A stretch of DNA of 64,000 bases, taken from Bacillota bacterium. Lineage in GTDB: Bacteria; Bacillota; Limnochordia; Darwinibacteriales; DTU012. Both the position numbers and the translations under genes were made by a program. The notes under the pieces were generated by a model, which was not told the DNA's origin, did no database searches, and was given only the letters and a program-made list of their open reading frames with translations. Location of the stretch: positions 55,142 through 119,141 of the forward strand of contig DUVS01000015.1 of the NCBI GenBank assembly GCA_012840925.1, written 5' to 3'. The first letter of the stretch is position 1; every line of letters begins with the position of its first letter. Positions 16,340-24,053 of the stretch are shown one piece after another.

Positions 16340-17032
16340 AGGATGTGGGTGGTGCCCAAGCTGCCCCAGCAGTTCCTGCCCGTTGATCACCAGGCGGAAT
16401 CGACATCCCAGCATGGCAGCAGCCTCTTTGCACATATTCATCCGGTTAAGGTAGATTTCGAAGTAGTCCATGATCTGGCACGAAGATTGATCGAACATAA
16501 TATCCAAGGTGATGGTTCTGGTATGGGCATCGACCGAAACCTTTGAGTCAGTAATAGCCAGATTAACCCGGTCATGGATGTTCAATCCCGGTTCATTGTC
16601 CGAGATGATCCGGTTTACTCTGGTGCGATGGGCGTCGCTCTTGTCGGCAATGATTAGGGCGGCGGTTATTGGTGTTACGGCCTTGCCGATCTCTTCTTCG
16701 TGGTTGGCGATAGCTGTTGTGATCTCACAAATCTCCGCCAGGTCCATACCCATTTCTCGAAGTTCTACAAAAACGAGGTTGGCTCCGGTAACACCATGAT
16801 ATTTGCGGTTGTGCATATTGCCGATATCATGGAGATATCCGGCGATTGCTCCCAGTTCAACCGTCCTGGCATCAAAGCCAAGTTCCGCCAGGATAAAAGC
16901 GGTTGTCCTGGCTACATAAGTGACATGCCTCATGCCATGTTCAGTATATCCTCTAGCGGTAAGATAATCGCAGGCGCGATCAATCATCAGTTGGAAATTA
17001 GGATTGCTGCGTACTTCATTTAAAGTGATCAT
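16322..17032 (-). CDS. HD-domain phosphohydrolase of unknown substrate
   Basis: The 236-residue product is an HD-superfamily protein. Metal-ligand candidates are His32/His36 (EHGMRH), His68-Asp69 (YLHDIGN), the HGV His, the NHEEEIG His, and the ADKSD Asp. There is no GYP motif, so it is not the HD-GYP type of c-di-GMP phosphodiesterase. The last 60 residues (VNLAITDSKVSVDAHTRTITLDI) are a strand-rich tail often seen with this group of uncharacterised HD proteins. The start is ATG 17032, set by AAGGAGGG five bases upstream; a longer frame to 17083 runs through the promoter. It diverges from the pilus operon, and the two promoters share one palindrome, so it may be co-regulated with pili. Confidence 0.85.
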   Translation of the reverse strand: MITLNEVRSNPNFQLMIDRACDYLTARGYTEHGMRHVTYVARTTAFILAELGFDARTVELGAIAGYLHDIGNMHNRKYHGVTGANLVFVELREMGMDLAEICEITTAIANHEEEIGKAVTPITAALIIADKSDAHRTRVNRIISDNEPGLNIHDRVNLAITDSKVSVDAHTRTITLDIMFDQSSCQIMDYFEIYLNRMNMCKEAAAMLGCRFRLVINGQELLGQLGHHPHPKKARA

Positions 17033-17057
17033 CAAATCCCTCCTTATATATTTCTCT

Positions 17058-17086
17058 ATTATAAAACATAATTGCAGTTTCATCCA
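17058..17086 (-). promoter_or_regulatory. Promoter of the HD-domain gene
   Basis: Minus strand: weak TGGATG (17086-17081), 17 bases, perfect TATAAT (17063-17058). The weak -35 lies one base from the 20-bp palindrome, the arrangement expected for an activator-dependent or repressed promoter. Confidence 0.6.
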
Positions 17087-17087
17087 C

Positions 17088-17107
17088 AGTCCTATAAGAA
17101 TAGGACT
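17088..17107. promoter_or_regulatory. 20-bp palindromic operator candidate between the HD and flp promoters
   Basis: AGTCCTAT (17088-17095), AAGA, ATAGGACT (17100-17107): perfect eight-base arms. It shares GTCCTAT and TAGGAC and the 20-base length with the site upstream of degS. It lies exactly between two divergent -35 elements. Confidence 0.6.
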
Positions 17108-17108
17108 A

Positions 17109-17137
17109 TTGCCTGATTAATTTCCTGAAAATACCAT
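17109..17137 (+). promoter_or_regulatory. Promoter of the flp/Tad pilus operon
   Basis: TTGCCT (17109-17114), 17 bases, TACCAT (17132-17137). It is a moderate sigma-A match starting one base after the palindrome. The transcript would begin near 17145 and enter the c-di-GMP riboswitch. Confidence 0.5.
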
Positions 17138-17167
17138 GTTAAGATTTCATTACAAAAGAATAACTCC

Positions 17168-17250
17168 GAAAAGGTAAACTTACCGAAAGGTAGGGACACA
17201 AAGCCACGGGTCTAAGGTTGTAAAACTATGATAGCCGGGCTGCCGAACTC
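17168..17250 (+). ncRNA. Cyclic di-GMP-I (GEMM-I) riboswitch
   Basis: The segment has the conserved order of the class I aptamer. GGTAAAC is followed by a stem capped by GAAA (ACCGAAAGGT), then GGGACACAAAGCCACGGGTCT, a variable arm, and ATAGCCGGGCTGCCG closing the P1 and P3 elements. This matches the GEMM-I consensus closely, with ACA in place of the usual ACG in the GGGACGCAAAGCC block. It sits in the leader of the Flp pilin gene, so c-di-GMP should set pilin expression. A terminator hairpin follows as expression platform. Confidence 0.92.
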
Positions 17251-17262
17251 TTTGTATGTTTC

Positions 17263-17286
17263 AGGCACCCGTGTGGTGTCTTTTTT
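17263..17286 (+). terminator. Expression-platform terminator of the c-di-GMP riboswitch
   Basis: GGCACC (17264-17269) pairs with GGTGTC (17275-17280, one G-U pair), loop of five, then six T (17281-17286). This is placed as a conditional terminator between aptamer and pilin. Whether ligand turns it on or off cannot be read by eye. Confidence 0.7.
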
Positions 17287-17326
17287 CGGCCCAAGGAGTG
17301 CAAAAATCCGTGAGGAGGGAATGAGT

Positions 17327-17512
17327 GTGCTGACTCAATTGAAGCGTTTGCTGTATGATGAAAGTGGACAAGGAATGGTTGAGTACGGGTTAATTCTAGC
17401 CTTGATTGCCCTTGTAGTGATTGGAGCATTAAGTTTGTTTGGCGACAAAATCGCGGAAGTATTTAACAAGCTTCGCTCAGAAGTTGAAGCAGAACTAGAT
17501 CCAACACCATAA
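17327..17512 (+). CDS. flp: Flp-type pilin (Tad pilus major subunit)
   Basis: Small class IVb prepilin that polymerises into the Tad/Flp pilus. The 61-residue product has a short basic leader (LTQLKRLLYDESG) and the processing motif G-QGMVEYGL, with cleavage expected after Gly so that Glu is at +5. A hydrophobic helix LILALIALVVIGALSLF and a charged tail follow. GTG 17327 is preferred because AGGAGG lies eight bases upstream; ATG 17321 is only two bases from it. First gene of the Tad operon, behind the c-di-GMP riboswitch. Confidence 0.93.
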   Translation: MLTQLKRLLYDESGQGMVEYGLILALIALVVIGALSLFGDKIAEVFNKLRSEVEAELDPTP

Positions 17513-17536
17513 CGTCCAACAAGTTAACCAATTTGC

Positions 17537-17580
17537 AAAGCGGCAGCCAATAACCCCGCCCCCCAGGCTGCCGCTTTTGC
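17537..17580 (+). terminator. Hairpin between flp and the rest of the Tad operon
   Basis: AAAGCGGCAGCC (17537-17548) pairs perfectly with GGCTGCCGCTTT (17566-17577), extended by GC pairs on the outside. Only four T follow. A partial terminator or 3' stabiliser would give more pilin mRNA than downstream mRNA, as is common in flp operons. Confidence 0.6.
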
Positions 17581-17599
17581 ACCAAGCGGAGGGGAAGCC

Positions 17600-18127
17600 A
17601 TGCATCTGATCCAAAAAGCAGTCTTGTTGTTGGCAATTATTCTGGTCTGCTATTTCGACGGCCGCTACCGCATTATCCCCAACAAACTGATCGCAGCGAT
17701 AATGGCCATCGGGCTTGCGACCAATGTGATAATCTCAGGCTGGCAGGGACTGGTCTTTTCAGCGGCGGGGTTCTCTGCAGGCCTGTTGATTCTGATCATT
17801 CCATTCTTGCTCGGCGGAATTGGCGCTGGCGATGTGAAACTGCTGGCTGCCATCGGCTGTCTGCTGGGCCCTGCTTTTGCCGCCTCCTCCTTCCTGTACG
17901 GGGCGATTATCGGAGGGATATGGGCGGTTGTCGTCTTGTTTAAGCAAAAGAGCTTGTTCCAATCCCTGAAAGCAATTGGGTACAAGTTAATGATATTATT
18001 GGCCGGCCACAAAAAGGCTGCGCCACCGCTGCATACCTTTGCCTCCGGAAAAAGCTGGGGGTTTCCCTATGGGATTGCCATTGGATTTGGGGCAGCAGTT
18101 ACCCTGGTATTAGGGTTTCCATTCTAA
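17600..18127 (+). CDS. cpaA: Prepilin peptidase (TadV/CpaA family)
   Basis: Membrane aspartic protease (A24) that removes the Flp leader. The 175-residue product has about six hydrophobic segments. Its catalytic aspartates are in CYFDGRYRIIPN (Asp20) and in GAGDVKLLAAIG (GxGD, Asp78). It is short and lacks the N-terminal methyltransferase domain, as normal for TadV/CpaA. It follows the pilin hairpin and lies 12 bases ahead of tadE. Confidence 0.92.
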   Translation: MHLIQKAVLLLAIILVCYFDGRYRIIPNKLIAAIMAIGLATNVIISGWQGLVFSAAGFSAGLLILIIPFLLGGIGAGDVKLLAAIGCLLGPAFAASSFLYGAIIGGIWAVVVLFKQKSLFQSLKAIGYKLMILLAGHKKAAPPLHTFASGKSWGFPYGIAIGFGAAVTLVLGFPF

Positions 18128-18139
18128 GGGGGAGTCAAG

Positions 18140-18532
18140 ATGCTGCGCCGGATTTTTAGTGAACAGAAGGGCCAGGCCCTGGTGGAACTGGCGATTACCC
18201 TTACGGTGCTTTTACTCATTGTTTTTGGCATCATTGAATTTTCCCGGATTGGCTACACCTACATTCTGGTAGCCCATGCCAGCCGTGAAGGGGCACGCAT
18301 GGGTGCACTGCGTCAATCAGATGACCAGATATATCTGGCAGTCAATGACTCGTTGTCAGGCATCGGCCATGTTCCCATTATGGTGTCGATCGATCCCAAC
18401 GATACCCAGCGTTACAGGCGCGAGCCTGTGACGGTGCAGGTTACAGTGCAATTACCGCTTTTGACTCCGTTGAGCGTATTGCTGCCAAATCCGTTTCCCA
18501 TCCAGTGTAAAACCGTAATGCGCGTTGAGTGA
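18140..18532 (+). CDS. tadE: TadE-like pseudopilin
   Basis: The 130-residue product has the prepilin-like N-terminus KGQALVELAITLTVLLLIVFGIIEFSR, with Glu at the expected +5 place after Gly, then a soluble tail (HASREGARMGALR is a TadE hallmark). Minor pilin or pseudopilin needed for Tad assembly. Twelve bases separate its stop from the next gene's start. Confidence 0.88.
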   Translation: MLRRIFSEQKGQALVELAITLTVLLLIVFGIIEFSRIGYTYILVAHASREGARMGALRQSDDQIYLAVNDSLSGIGHVPIMVSIDPNDTQRYRREPVTVQVTVQLPLLTPLSVLLPNPFPIQCKTVMRVE

Positions 18533-18544
18533 GGGTGAAATCCT

Positions 18545-19447
18545 ATGCATAAGTTCAAAAGTGAATCAGGAGCCGTTTTGGTGCTGGTAGTGGCAGGAAT
18601 GACTGCTTTTCTTGCTCTGCTGGGTTTGGTGATTGACCTCGGCCAAATCTATATGGAGCAGGTACGCCTTTCCCGGGCCGTGGATGCGGCGGTTCTGGCC
18701 GGCGTCCAGGAACTGCCTGCCCAGCCAGGGCACGCAGTGACAACAGCCTATGAATATGGTCAAGCCAACAATGTGCCGTCGGAGCGAATGCTGGTCAAGC
18801 TTGGCAATGCCAACCATTTGATCAATGTCAGAGCAGAAAAAAAGGTCAAGCTCTATTTACTCAGTTTATTTGGGTACCCCGATCATACAGTAGCTGCTGA
18901 GGCAACCGCTGTAGTTGGCACGGTCGCCAGCTGTAAAGGCGTAATCCCAGTGGGAGTCCCCTGGCAGAACTTCGAATTCGGGCAAACGGTGATCTTAAAA
19001 TTCGATGCCCATTCAGGCCAAAACTATCAGGGCAACTTCGGAGCGTTGGCATTGGGCGGCACTGGTGCCAATAATTACCGCAACAACTTGAAGTATGGTT
19101 ATCAAGGAGTACTGCGGGTTGGCGATCAGGTGTATACCGAACCCGGCAATATGGCAGGGCCAACCCGGGATGGGCTGAACTACCGGCTCAACCAGGCCGG
19201 GGACGGAACCGGGCTCAAATGGTATGAACATGATGCCCGCATTGCCATAGTACCGGTCATCGACAGCCTCGATGTCAATGGCCGGGATTTAGTGACCGTT
19301 GTGGGGTTTGCCGCCTTTTATCTGGAGGATGTTGAGGCTAAAGGCAATCAGGCTACGATCAAAGGCAGGTTTATTCGCCATGTGATTGATGGAGATATCG
19401 AAACTGGATCCGACTACGGATTGCTCGCCTACCAGTTGGTCAAGTAG
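18545..19447 (+). CDS. tadG: TadG-like pilus assembly protein
   Basis: The 300-residue product begins with SESGAVLVLVVAGMTAFLALLGLVIDLGQIY, the TadG-type N-terminal transmembrane segment, followed by RAVDAAVLAGVQELP, where the family's Ala-rich helix lies. The rest is extracytoplasmic, with GGTGANNYRNNLKYGYQG and other Gly/Asn-rich parts. The von Willebrand-like domain of long TadG proteins is not evident, so this is a short form. Its exact role in the pilus is not known. Confidence 0.82.
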   Translation: MHKFKSESGAVLVLVVAGMTAFLALLGLVIDLGQIYMEQVRLSRAVDAAVLAGVQELPAQPGHAVTTAYEYGQANNVPSERMLVKLGNANHLINVRAEKKVKLYLLSLFGYPDHTVAAEATAVVGTVASCKGVIPVGVPWQNFEFGQTVILKFDAHSGQNYQGNFGALALGGTGANNYRNNLKYGYQGVLRVGDQVYTEPGNMAGPTRDGLNYRLNQAGDGTGLKWYEHDARIAIVPVIDSLDVNGRDLVTVVGFAAFYLEDVEAKGNQATIKGRFIRHVIDGDIETGSDYGLLAYQLVK

Positions 19448-19461
19448 CAGGCTTGGGGGGT

Positions 19462-20325
19462 ATGAATTTGAAAAACAAGGTTTTGTTATTTATTGCTGTC
19501 AGCCTGGGATTTATTTCCGCTTTTCTGGTTTATAACTATCTCACTGGTTTAACAGCTGTGGAGAACACTGAGCTGGTGGATGTGGTTGTTGCCATTACCA
19601 GGATTCCTGCTAACACCGAGATCCGCGCCAGCATGCTTGCCTGGAAACAAATACCCAAGGAAGGGCTGCATCCCGATGCTGTTCAAAACCTCCAGGATCT
19701 CCAAGGCAGAATCACAGCCAATGATATCTTTGCCGGGGAACAGGTGCTGTGGAGCCGGTTGCTGCCTAAAGGTACAATTCCCGGCCTTGCTTACAATATC
19801 CCAGAAGACAAGCGGGCAGTCACTGTCGCCGTCAATGAAGTGATTGGTGTTGCCGGGTTTATCAAACCGGGAGATAAAGTGGATGTGATCGCCACCTTTG
19901 CCTTTGATCCACCCCAATCAACAACCATCCTGCAGAACGTGACCGTGCTTGCCATTGCTCAGGAAATGCACAGTGATGCTGAAAAGGATGCAATGCTGAG
20001 TACCAGCGTCACTTTTGCCCTCAGCCCCAGTCAGGCAGAACGTTTGGTGCTGGCTGAATCTCTTGGGGAGATCCGCTTGGCGCTGCGGCCACCGCAGGCA
20101 GTTGGTATTGCTTCGGCCAAAGGTACAAATGCTTATGACATCGCACCTCTGGCTTACAGCAGGCATGGAGACGAATTGGCTGATCGCCAGGAGGTTGCCA
20201 CCAGATCCGAATCAGCCCAGCCTGCCTCCATTTCACCACTGCCAACTGTGCTGCCAGATGAAACGGGAATCGAGATTGAAATCTACCGGGGTACGGAGCG
20301 GGAGGTGCAGCTGGTTCATGAATAA
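19462..20325 (+). CDS. cpaB: CpaB/RcpC-like SAF-domain protein
   Basis: Tad pilus assembly protein of the periplasm. The 287-residue product has an N-terminal transmembrane helix (VLLFIAVSLGFISAFLVYNYL), then a SAF domain beginning at VVVAITRIPANTEIRASML, and the CpaB core AVTVAVNEVIGVAGFIKPGDKVDVIATF. In other Tad systems it works with the secretin. The tail from about residue 220 is low complexity. The ATG at 19462 is close behind GGGGGG and a TTG two codons later is possible. It overlaps the secretin gene by eight bases. Confidence 0.9.
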   Translation: MNLKNKVLLFIAVSLGFISAFLVYNYLTGLTAVENTELVDVVVAITRIPANTEIRASMLAWKQIPKEGLHPDAVQNLQDLQGRITANDIFAGEQVLWSRLLPKGTIPGLAYNIPEDKRAVTVAVNEVIGVAGFIKPGDKVDVIATFAFDPPQSTTILQNVTVLAIAQEMHSDAEKDAMLSTSVTFALSPSQAERLVLAESLGEIRLALRPPQAVGIASAKGTNAYDIAPLAYSRHGDELADRQEVATRSESAQPASISPLPTVLPDETGIEIEIYRGTEREVQLVHE

Positions 20326-22864
20326 GCTGAGATATTCTAAGTTTGCCTTCATCTTAATTATTGTGAGTATGCTCGTGGTTGGTGTCGACATGGCCTATGC
20401 CCACGATGAACAGCTGATTTTGGTTCAGGGGCAGAGCCGGATCTTGGATCTGGACGACATTGTCCGGGTTGCTGTGGGAGATCCCGCCATAGTGGATGTA
20501 GCCGCCATTGATTCACAACAACTGCTGCTGAATCCGCTTCAATTAGGCATCACCTCACTCCATGTCTGGCAGCGCACCAAGCAGCATGATTACCAGCTGC
20601 GGGTTGTGGCCGATGACGGCACTTTGCTGAAAGAGTTTTTGACAGTTTTGAACCTGCCGCAGGTATCAGCCTGGTTTGCCCACGGACATCTGGTCCTGGA
20701 GGGGCAGGTCCGCAGTGAGAGTGACAAGGAACGGGCTGAGAAGCTGGCTGGAGCGTACAGCGATTCAGTGATCAGCTTACTGCATTACCCTATGGAAAGC
20801 GCCGCCCAGCAGCTGGAGCGGGAGCTGCGCCGTTTAATCGCGCCGGAGATTCATTTGACGGTGCTTAAGAATATCATCATTCTGGAAGGCCAAGTTGACG
20901 ACGATAACAAGCGTCAGTTTGCCTGTCACCTGGCGGAAGCCCTGGGATATCAGGCGATTGATCTGGTCCAAGTGAGCTCTGAATTTGGTGATCAAGCTGA
21001 ATTGGAAACCGCTTCCGCTTTGGAACATGCCGGTGAACCAGCCGAGCCCCTTGATTATGCTGCCCTAATCAAAGATGCAATTGGTGATGATCTGCAGGTC
21101 TACATCATTGGCAAGACTGTGTTTTTAGAAGGCTATACCGCCGATGAGTACCGTAGGGAGCGGGCCGTAGCCATTGCCCAGGCCTTTGGGATGCCGGTGG
21201 TGGATCTGCTTCGGATTACTGAACCGCCGGTAGCGGAAGCCGGTTTTGGACCTGATTGGGGTTCCTCAGGGTCATCCGGTTCTCAGCAGGGGCAGTCAGT
21301 CTCCCAGCAGGGACTGGAAACTGAAACGGAAACATTGGAGATGGCGGCGGATGAGGCAGATGCGCTTGTGAGCGAACTGGCCCGCCTGGTTGCCAACCCG
21401 GCCATCAGTGCCCAAATCGTCTATGATTATCTGATCCTCGATGGACAGGTTGGTAGCCAGTGGGACAAAGAACGGGCGCTGCGCTTGGCAGTCATTGCGG
21501 GACTTCCGGTTATTGATTTGATTACAGTTATCGATCCCGAGCCAGCACAGCCGTTGGCCAGAGACGAAACGTCGGTACCGGGAGGGTTAACATCAAAACA
21601 GGCAGCCAGGGAGCAGCTCGCTGCTCTTCTGGATGGGACCGGGGTTACTGCCCGCTGGATCAGCAACACTCTGGTCCTGGAAGGAACAGCCGCAGACGAG
21701 TTTGCCAAAACAAAGGCCTTGGCCATTGGCCAAGTCTTTACAGACCATGTGATCGACTTGATTCGGGTTCAGGAACCGCTGATCATGGTGACCGGTGATC
21801 CGGATCAGTTTGCAGAAAGTTTGATCAAGGATGTGGCTGCGGCCCTTCAAGAACCGGGGATCAGTGTCCACTTTTATCAGGAGACACTGGTTCTGGAAGG
21901 AATTGTACCCACCGCCAAGGCCAAAGAGCGGGCAGAGCGTCTGGCATCTGTTTTTTACCAGCCGGTGATCAGTTTTATTGATTATCCCCAGCCGGGGCAG
22001 ATCAATGCTGCTGATCAGTTGGCGGCTCATTTAGGACTGGCCAATGTCCAGATCACAGCAGTAGGTACCAGTCTGATCCTGGAAGGAACGGTTCAAAACG
22101 CCCAGGAACACAGCCGCATCCTGCAGATAGCCGAGCTGTACGGCGATGTCGTGGATTTGCTGGTAGTTGAGCAACCGGAGCAGGTACTGCTGCAAGTGCA
22201 CATTGTGGAGCTGGATCGCACTGCCGGAGAAGAACTAGGGGTAACCTGGGGCAGTTTAGTCGATGGGCTTAATCTAATAGCCAATGTGATGCAGTTTGAA
22301 GAAGTAGCCCATATCGGCAGTTGGCAGATGAACCGTTCATATCCTTTAGGGGCGAAATTGACCGCACTGGAGAAAGACGGCAAGGCCAAGCTTCTGGCTG
22401 CGCCAATCCTTTTGACTGTATCGGGAAAACCGGCTTCATTCCTGGCGGGCGGTGAGATTCCCCTGGTGCTGGATCTAGGTGACAAGCAAACAGTGCAGTG
22501 GGTGGAATATGGAGTTAAGCTTAACATTTTACCGTTTGTGGAAAATGACCAGGTGAGCATCCATATTCAGCCTGAAGTCAGCAGTGTTGACTGGAACACC
22601 ATTGACCGCCTTCAGTCTACGAATCCCGCCCTCAGTACGCGGCGCACTGATACAACCGTAAGCTTGAAGCACGGGGCCACAGTGGTAATCAGCGGGCTGA
22701 TCCAGCATCAAGAGAGTACACAGATCAAGAAAATCCCCATCTTGGGGGATCTGCCGATTATCGGTACGCTGTTTCGCAGCAAAGAGTATCAGGAAAACCA
22801 GACTGAGCTTGTCATTTTTGTTACGCCGTGGATCATCGATGAGGGGGTGGGAGGCCATGGCTAA
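20318..22864 (+). CDS. cpaC: Tad secretin (CpaC/RcpA-like) with about seven BON-like repeats
   Basis: Outer-membrane secretin channel of the pilus. The 848-residue product is far longer than the about 450-500 usual for CpaC. After a signal peptide (FAFILIIVSMLVVGVDMAYA) comes the pilus-secretin N domain (QGQSRILDLDDIVRVAVGDP). About seven repeats follow at residues 103-158, 164-220, 247-302, 349-406, 429-486, 502-557 and 565-618. Each is centred on a hydrophobic-LEG-x-V motif with an ERA helix and an (I/V)DL strand. The secretin core lies at 620-840 (VLLQVHIVELDRTAGEELGV, KIPILGDLPIIGTLFR, TELVIFVTPWI). A Gly/Ser/Gln linker at 312-335 splits the array. The ATG at 20318 is inside cpaB's end and is set by the signal peptide; the frame is open further upstream without meaning. 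Confidence 0.92.
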   Translation: MNKLRYSKFAFILIIVSMLVVGVDMAYAHDEQLILVQGQSRILDLDDIVRVAVGDPAIVDVAAIDSQQLLLNPLQLGITSLHVWQRTKQHDYQLRVVADDGTLLKEFLTVLNLPQVSAWFAHGHLVLEGQVRSESDKERAEKLAGAYSDSVISLLHYPMESAAQQLERELRRLIAPEIHLTVLKNIIILEGQVDDDNKRQFACHLAEALGYQAIDLVQVSSEFGDQAELETASALEHAGEPAEPLDYAALIKDAIGDDLQVYIIGKTVFLEGYTADEYRRERAVAIAQAFGMPVVDLLRITEPPVAEAGFGPDWGSSGSSGSQQGQSVSQQGLETETETLEMAADEADALVSELARLVANPAISAQIVYDYLILDGQVGSQWDKERALRLAVIAGLPVIDLITVIDPEPAQPLARDETSVPGGLTSKQAAREQLAALLDGTGVTARWISNTLVLEGTAADEFAKTKALAIGQVFTDHVIDLIRVQEPLIMVTGDPDQFAESLIKDVAAALQEPGISVHFYQETLVLEGIVPTAKAKERAERLASVFYQPVISFIDYPQPGQINAADQLAAHLGLANVQITAVGTSLILEGTVQNAQEHSRILQIAELYGDVVDLLVVEQPEQVLLQVHIVELDRTAGEELGVTWGSLVDGLNLIANVMQFEEVAHIGSWQMNRSYPLGAKLTALEKDGKAKLLAAPILLTVSGKPASFLAGGEIPLVLDLGDKQTVQWVEYGVKLNILPFVENDQVSIHIQPEVSSVDWNTIDRLQSTNPALSTRRTDTTVSLKHGATVVISGLIQHQESTQIKKIPILGDLPIIGTLFRSKEYQENQTELVIFVTPWIIDEGVGGHG

Positions 22865-24047
22865 CAGCAGAATCGAAGTGTTGATTGTTGATGATGTGGC
22901 CGAAACCAGGCACAACATCCGCAAGCTCTTAGAATTTGAGGAAGATATCTCTATCGTAGGCGAAGCAGGGGATGGCAATGAGGCTCTAAGGCTGGCTCAA
23001 GAGCTGCAGCCTGACTGTATCTTGATGGACATCAACATGCCCGGTTTGGACGGCATCAGCGCTACAAAGCGGATCTACCAGGTTGCCCCTAACTGCCTGC
23101 CAATAGTGATCAGTGTCCAGGGTGAACAGGAGTATCTGCGCAAAGCAATGCTGGCCGGTGCCCGGGACTATCTTGTCAAACCGTTCAGCGGTTCTGAACT
23201 AGTGAACACAATCCGCCAGGTCTACAGCCTGGAACAGGCACGGCGCAGCCTGCAGCAGGATTCGCAAACAAACCGCAGCGCACAAGTAATCGTTGTCTTC
23301 AGTGCCAAAGGCGGAGTAGGCAAAACAACAATTGCCACCAACCTTGCGGTCAGTTTGAGAAAACAACAGCAGGAAGTGATCCTGATCGATCTTGATCTGC
23401 AGTTTGGCGATGTGCCTCTGCTGCTCGATCTCAATGTCAAGCGTTCCATGGCCGATTGGCATCACGACGGACGGGAAGCCATTGAAGATTTCCTGCTTAA
23501 GCATGAAAGTGGGTTGAAGGTTTTTGCTTCACCCCAGACACCGGAGCAGGGCGAATTGATCACCGGAGAACATATCAGCCAAATGATCACCGAACTACAG
23601 CCTCTTGCTGATTTTCTAGTGATCGACACACCCCAATTTTTCCATGAAACAACACTGCAAAGCTTGGAATTGGCCCACAAGATCCTGCTGGTAGCCACCC
23701 CGGATCTGCCCAATCTGAAAAACGTGAAGTGTTGTCTGGATGTCCTGACTAAGCTGAACATGGCGGATAAGGTACATATTGTAGCCAACAAGGTAGGATC
23801 TAATGGAATCAAGGTAGAACAGTTCAGTTCCCATCTCCAGCAGCCGGTTTGGCAGAAAGTGCCTTACGATCTGCGGTTGACTACTCAAGCGGCAATTCAA
23901 GGTATCCCCGTAGTAGATCTCAATCCTAAGTCTTCACTCAGCCGGAGACTGGTGCAGATCAGCCAGGATTTATTGAGGGCTGAACCACTAAGCCAGGAAA
24001 CCAGGAGTAAAATCCCCCTGGCCAGAATGCTTTTTGCAAGGAGATGA
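22857..24047 (+). CDS. cpaE: CpaE/TadZ-like protein: receiver domain plus MinD/ParA ATPase
   Basis: Localisation factor for the Tad machine. Residues 1-120 form a receiver domain, and unlike the degenerate receivers often described for TadZ it keeps the whole phosphorylation pocket: DD at 12-13, Asp58 in ILMDINMP, Ser86 and Lys108. After a linker, residues 143-390 are a MinD/ParA-type ATPase with FSAKGGVGKTT (deviant Walker A, 149-158), LIDLDLQFGD and FLVIDTP. The start is ATG 22857, overlapping the secretin stop. It lies seven bases ahead of cpaF. A phosphorelay input to pilus placement is inferred from the intact receiver. Confidence 0.92.
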   Translation: MANSRIEVLIVDDVAETRHNIRKLLEFEEDISIVGEAGDGNEALRLAQELQPDCILMDINMPGLDGISATKRIYQVAPNCLPIVISVQGEQEYLRKAMLAGARDYLVKPFSGSELVNTIRQVYSLEQARRSLQQDSQTNRSAQVIVVFSAKGGVGKTTIATNLAVSLRKQQQEVILIDLDLQFGDVPLLLDLNVKRSMADWHHDGREAIEDFLLKHESGLKVFASPQTPEQGELITGEHISQMITELQPLADFLVIDTPQFFHETTLQSLELAHKILLVATPDLPNLKNVKCCLDVLTKLNMADKVHIVANKVGSNGIKVEQFSSHLQQPVWQKVPYDLRLTTQAAIQGIPVVDLNPKSSLSRRLVQISQDLLRAEPLSQETRSKIPLARMLFARR

Positions 24048-24053
24048 TCGTCA

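Noticed and set aside
16322..17032. HD-GYP c-di-GMP phosphodiesterase
   Set aside because: The HD motif is present but there is no GYP signature, so a c-di-GMP role is not supported by sequence even though a c-di-GMP riboswitch is next to it.
17600..18127. Full-length type IV prepilin peptidase with methyltransferase domain
   Set aside because: The protein is only 175 residues and begins at the peptidase part; the CpaA/TadV form is normal for Tad pili.
20015..20317. Extra N-terminal 101 codons of the secretin frame
   Set aside because: The open frame overlaps cpaB and lacks a ribosome binding site; the signal peptide begins at the ATG at 20318.
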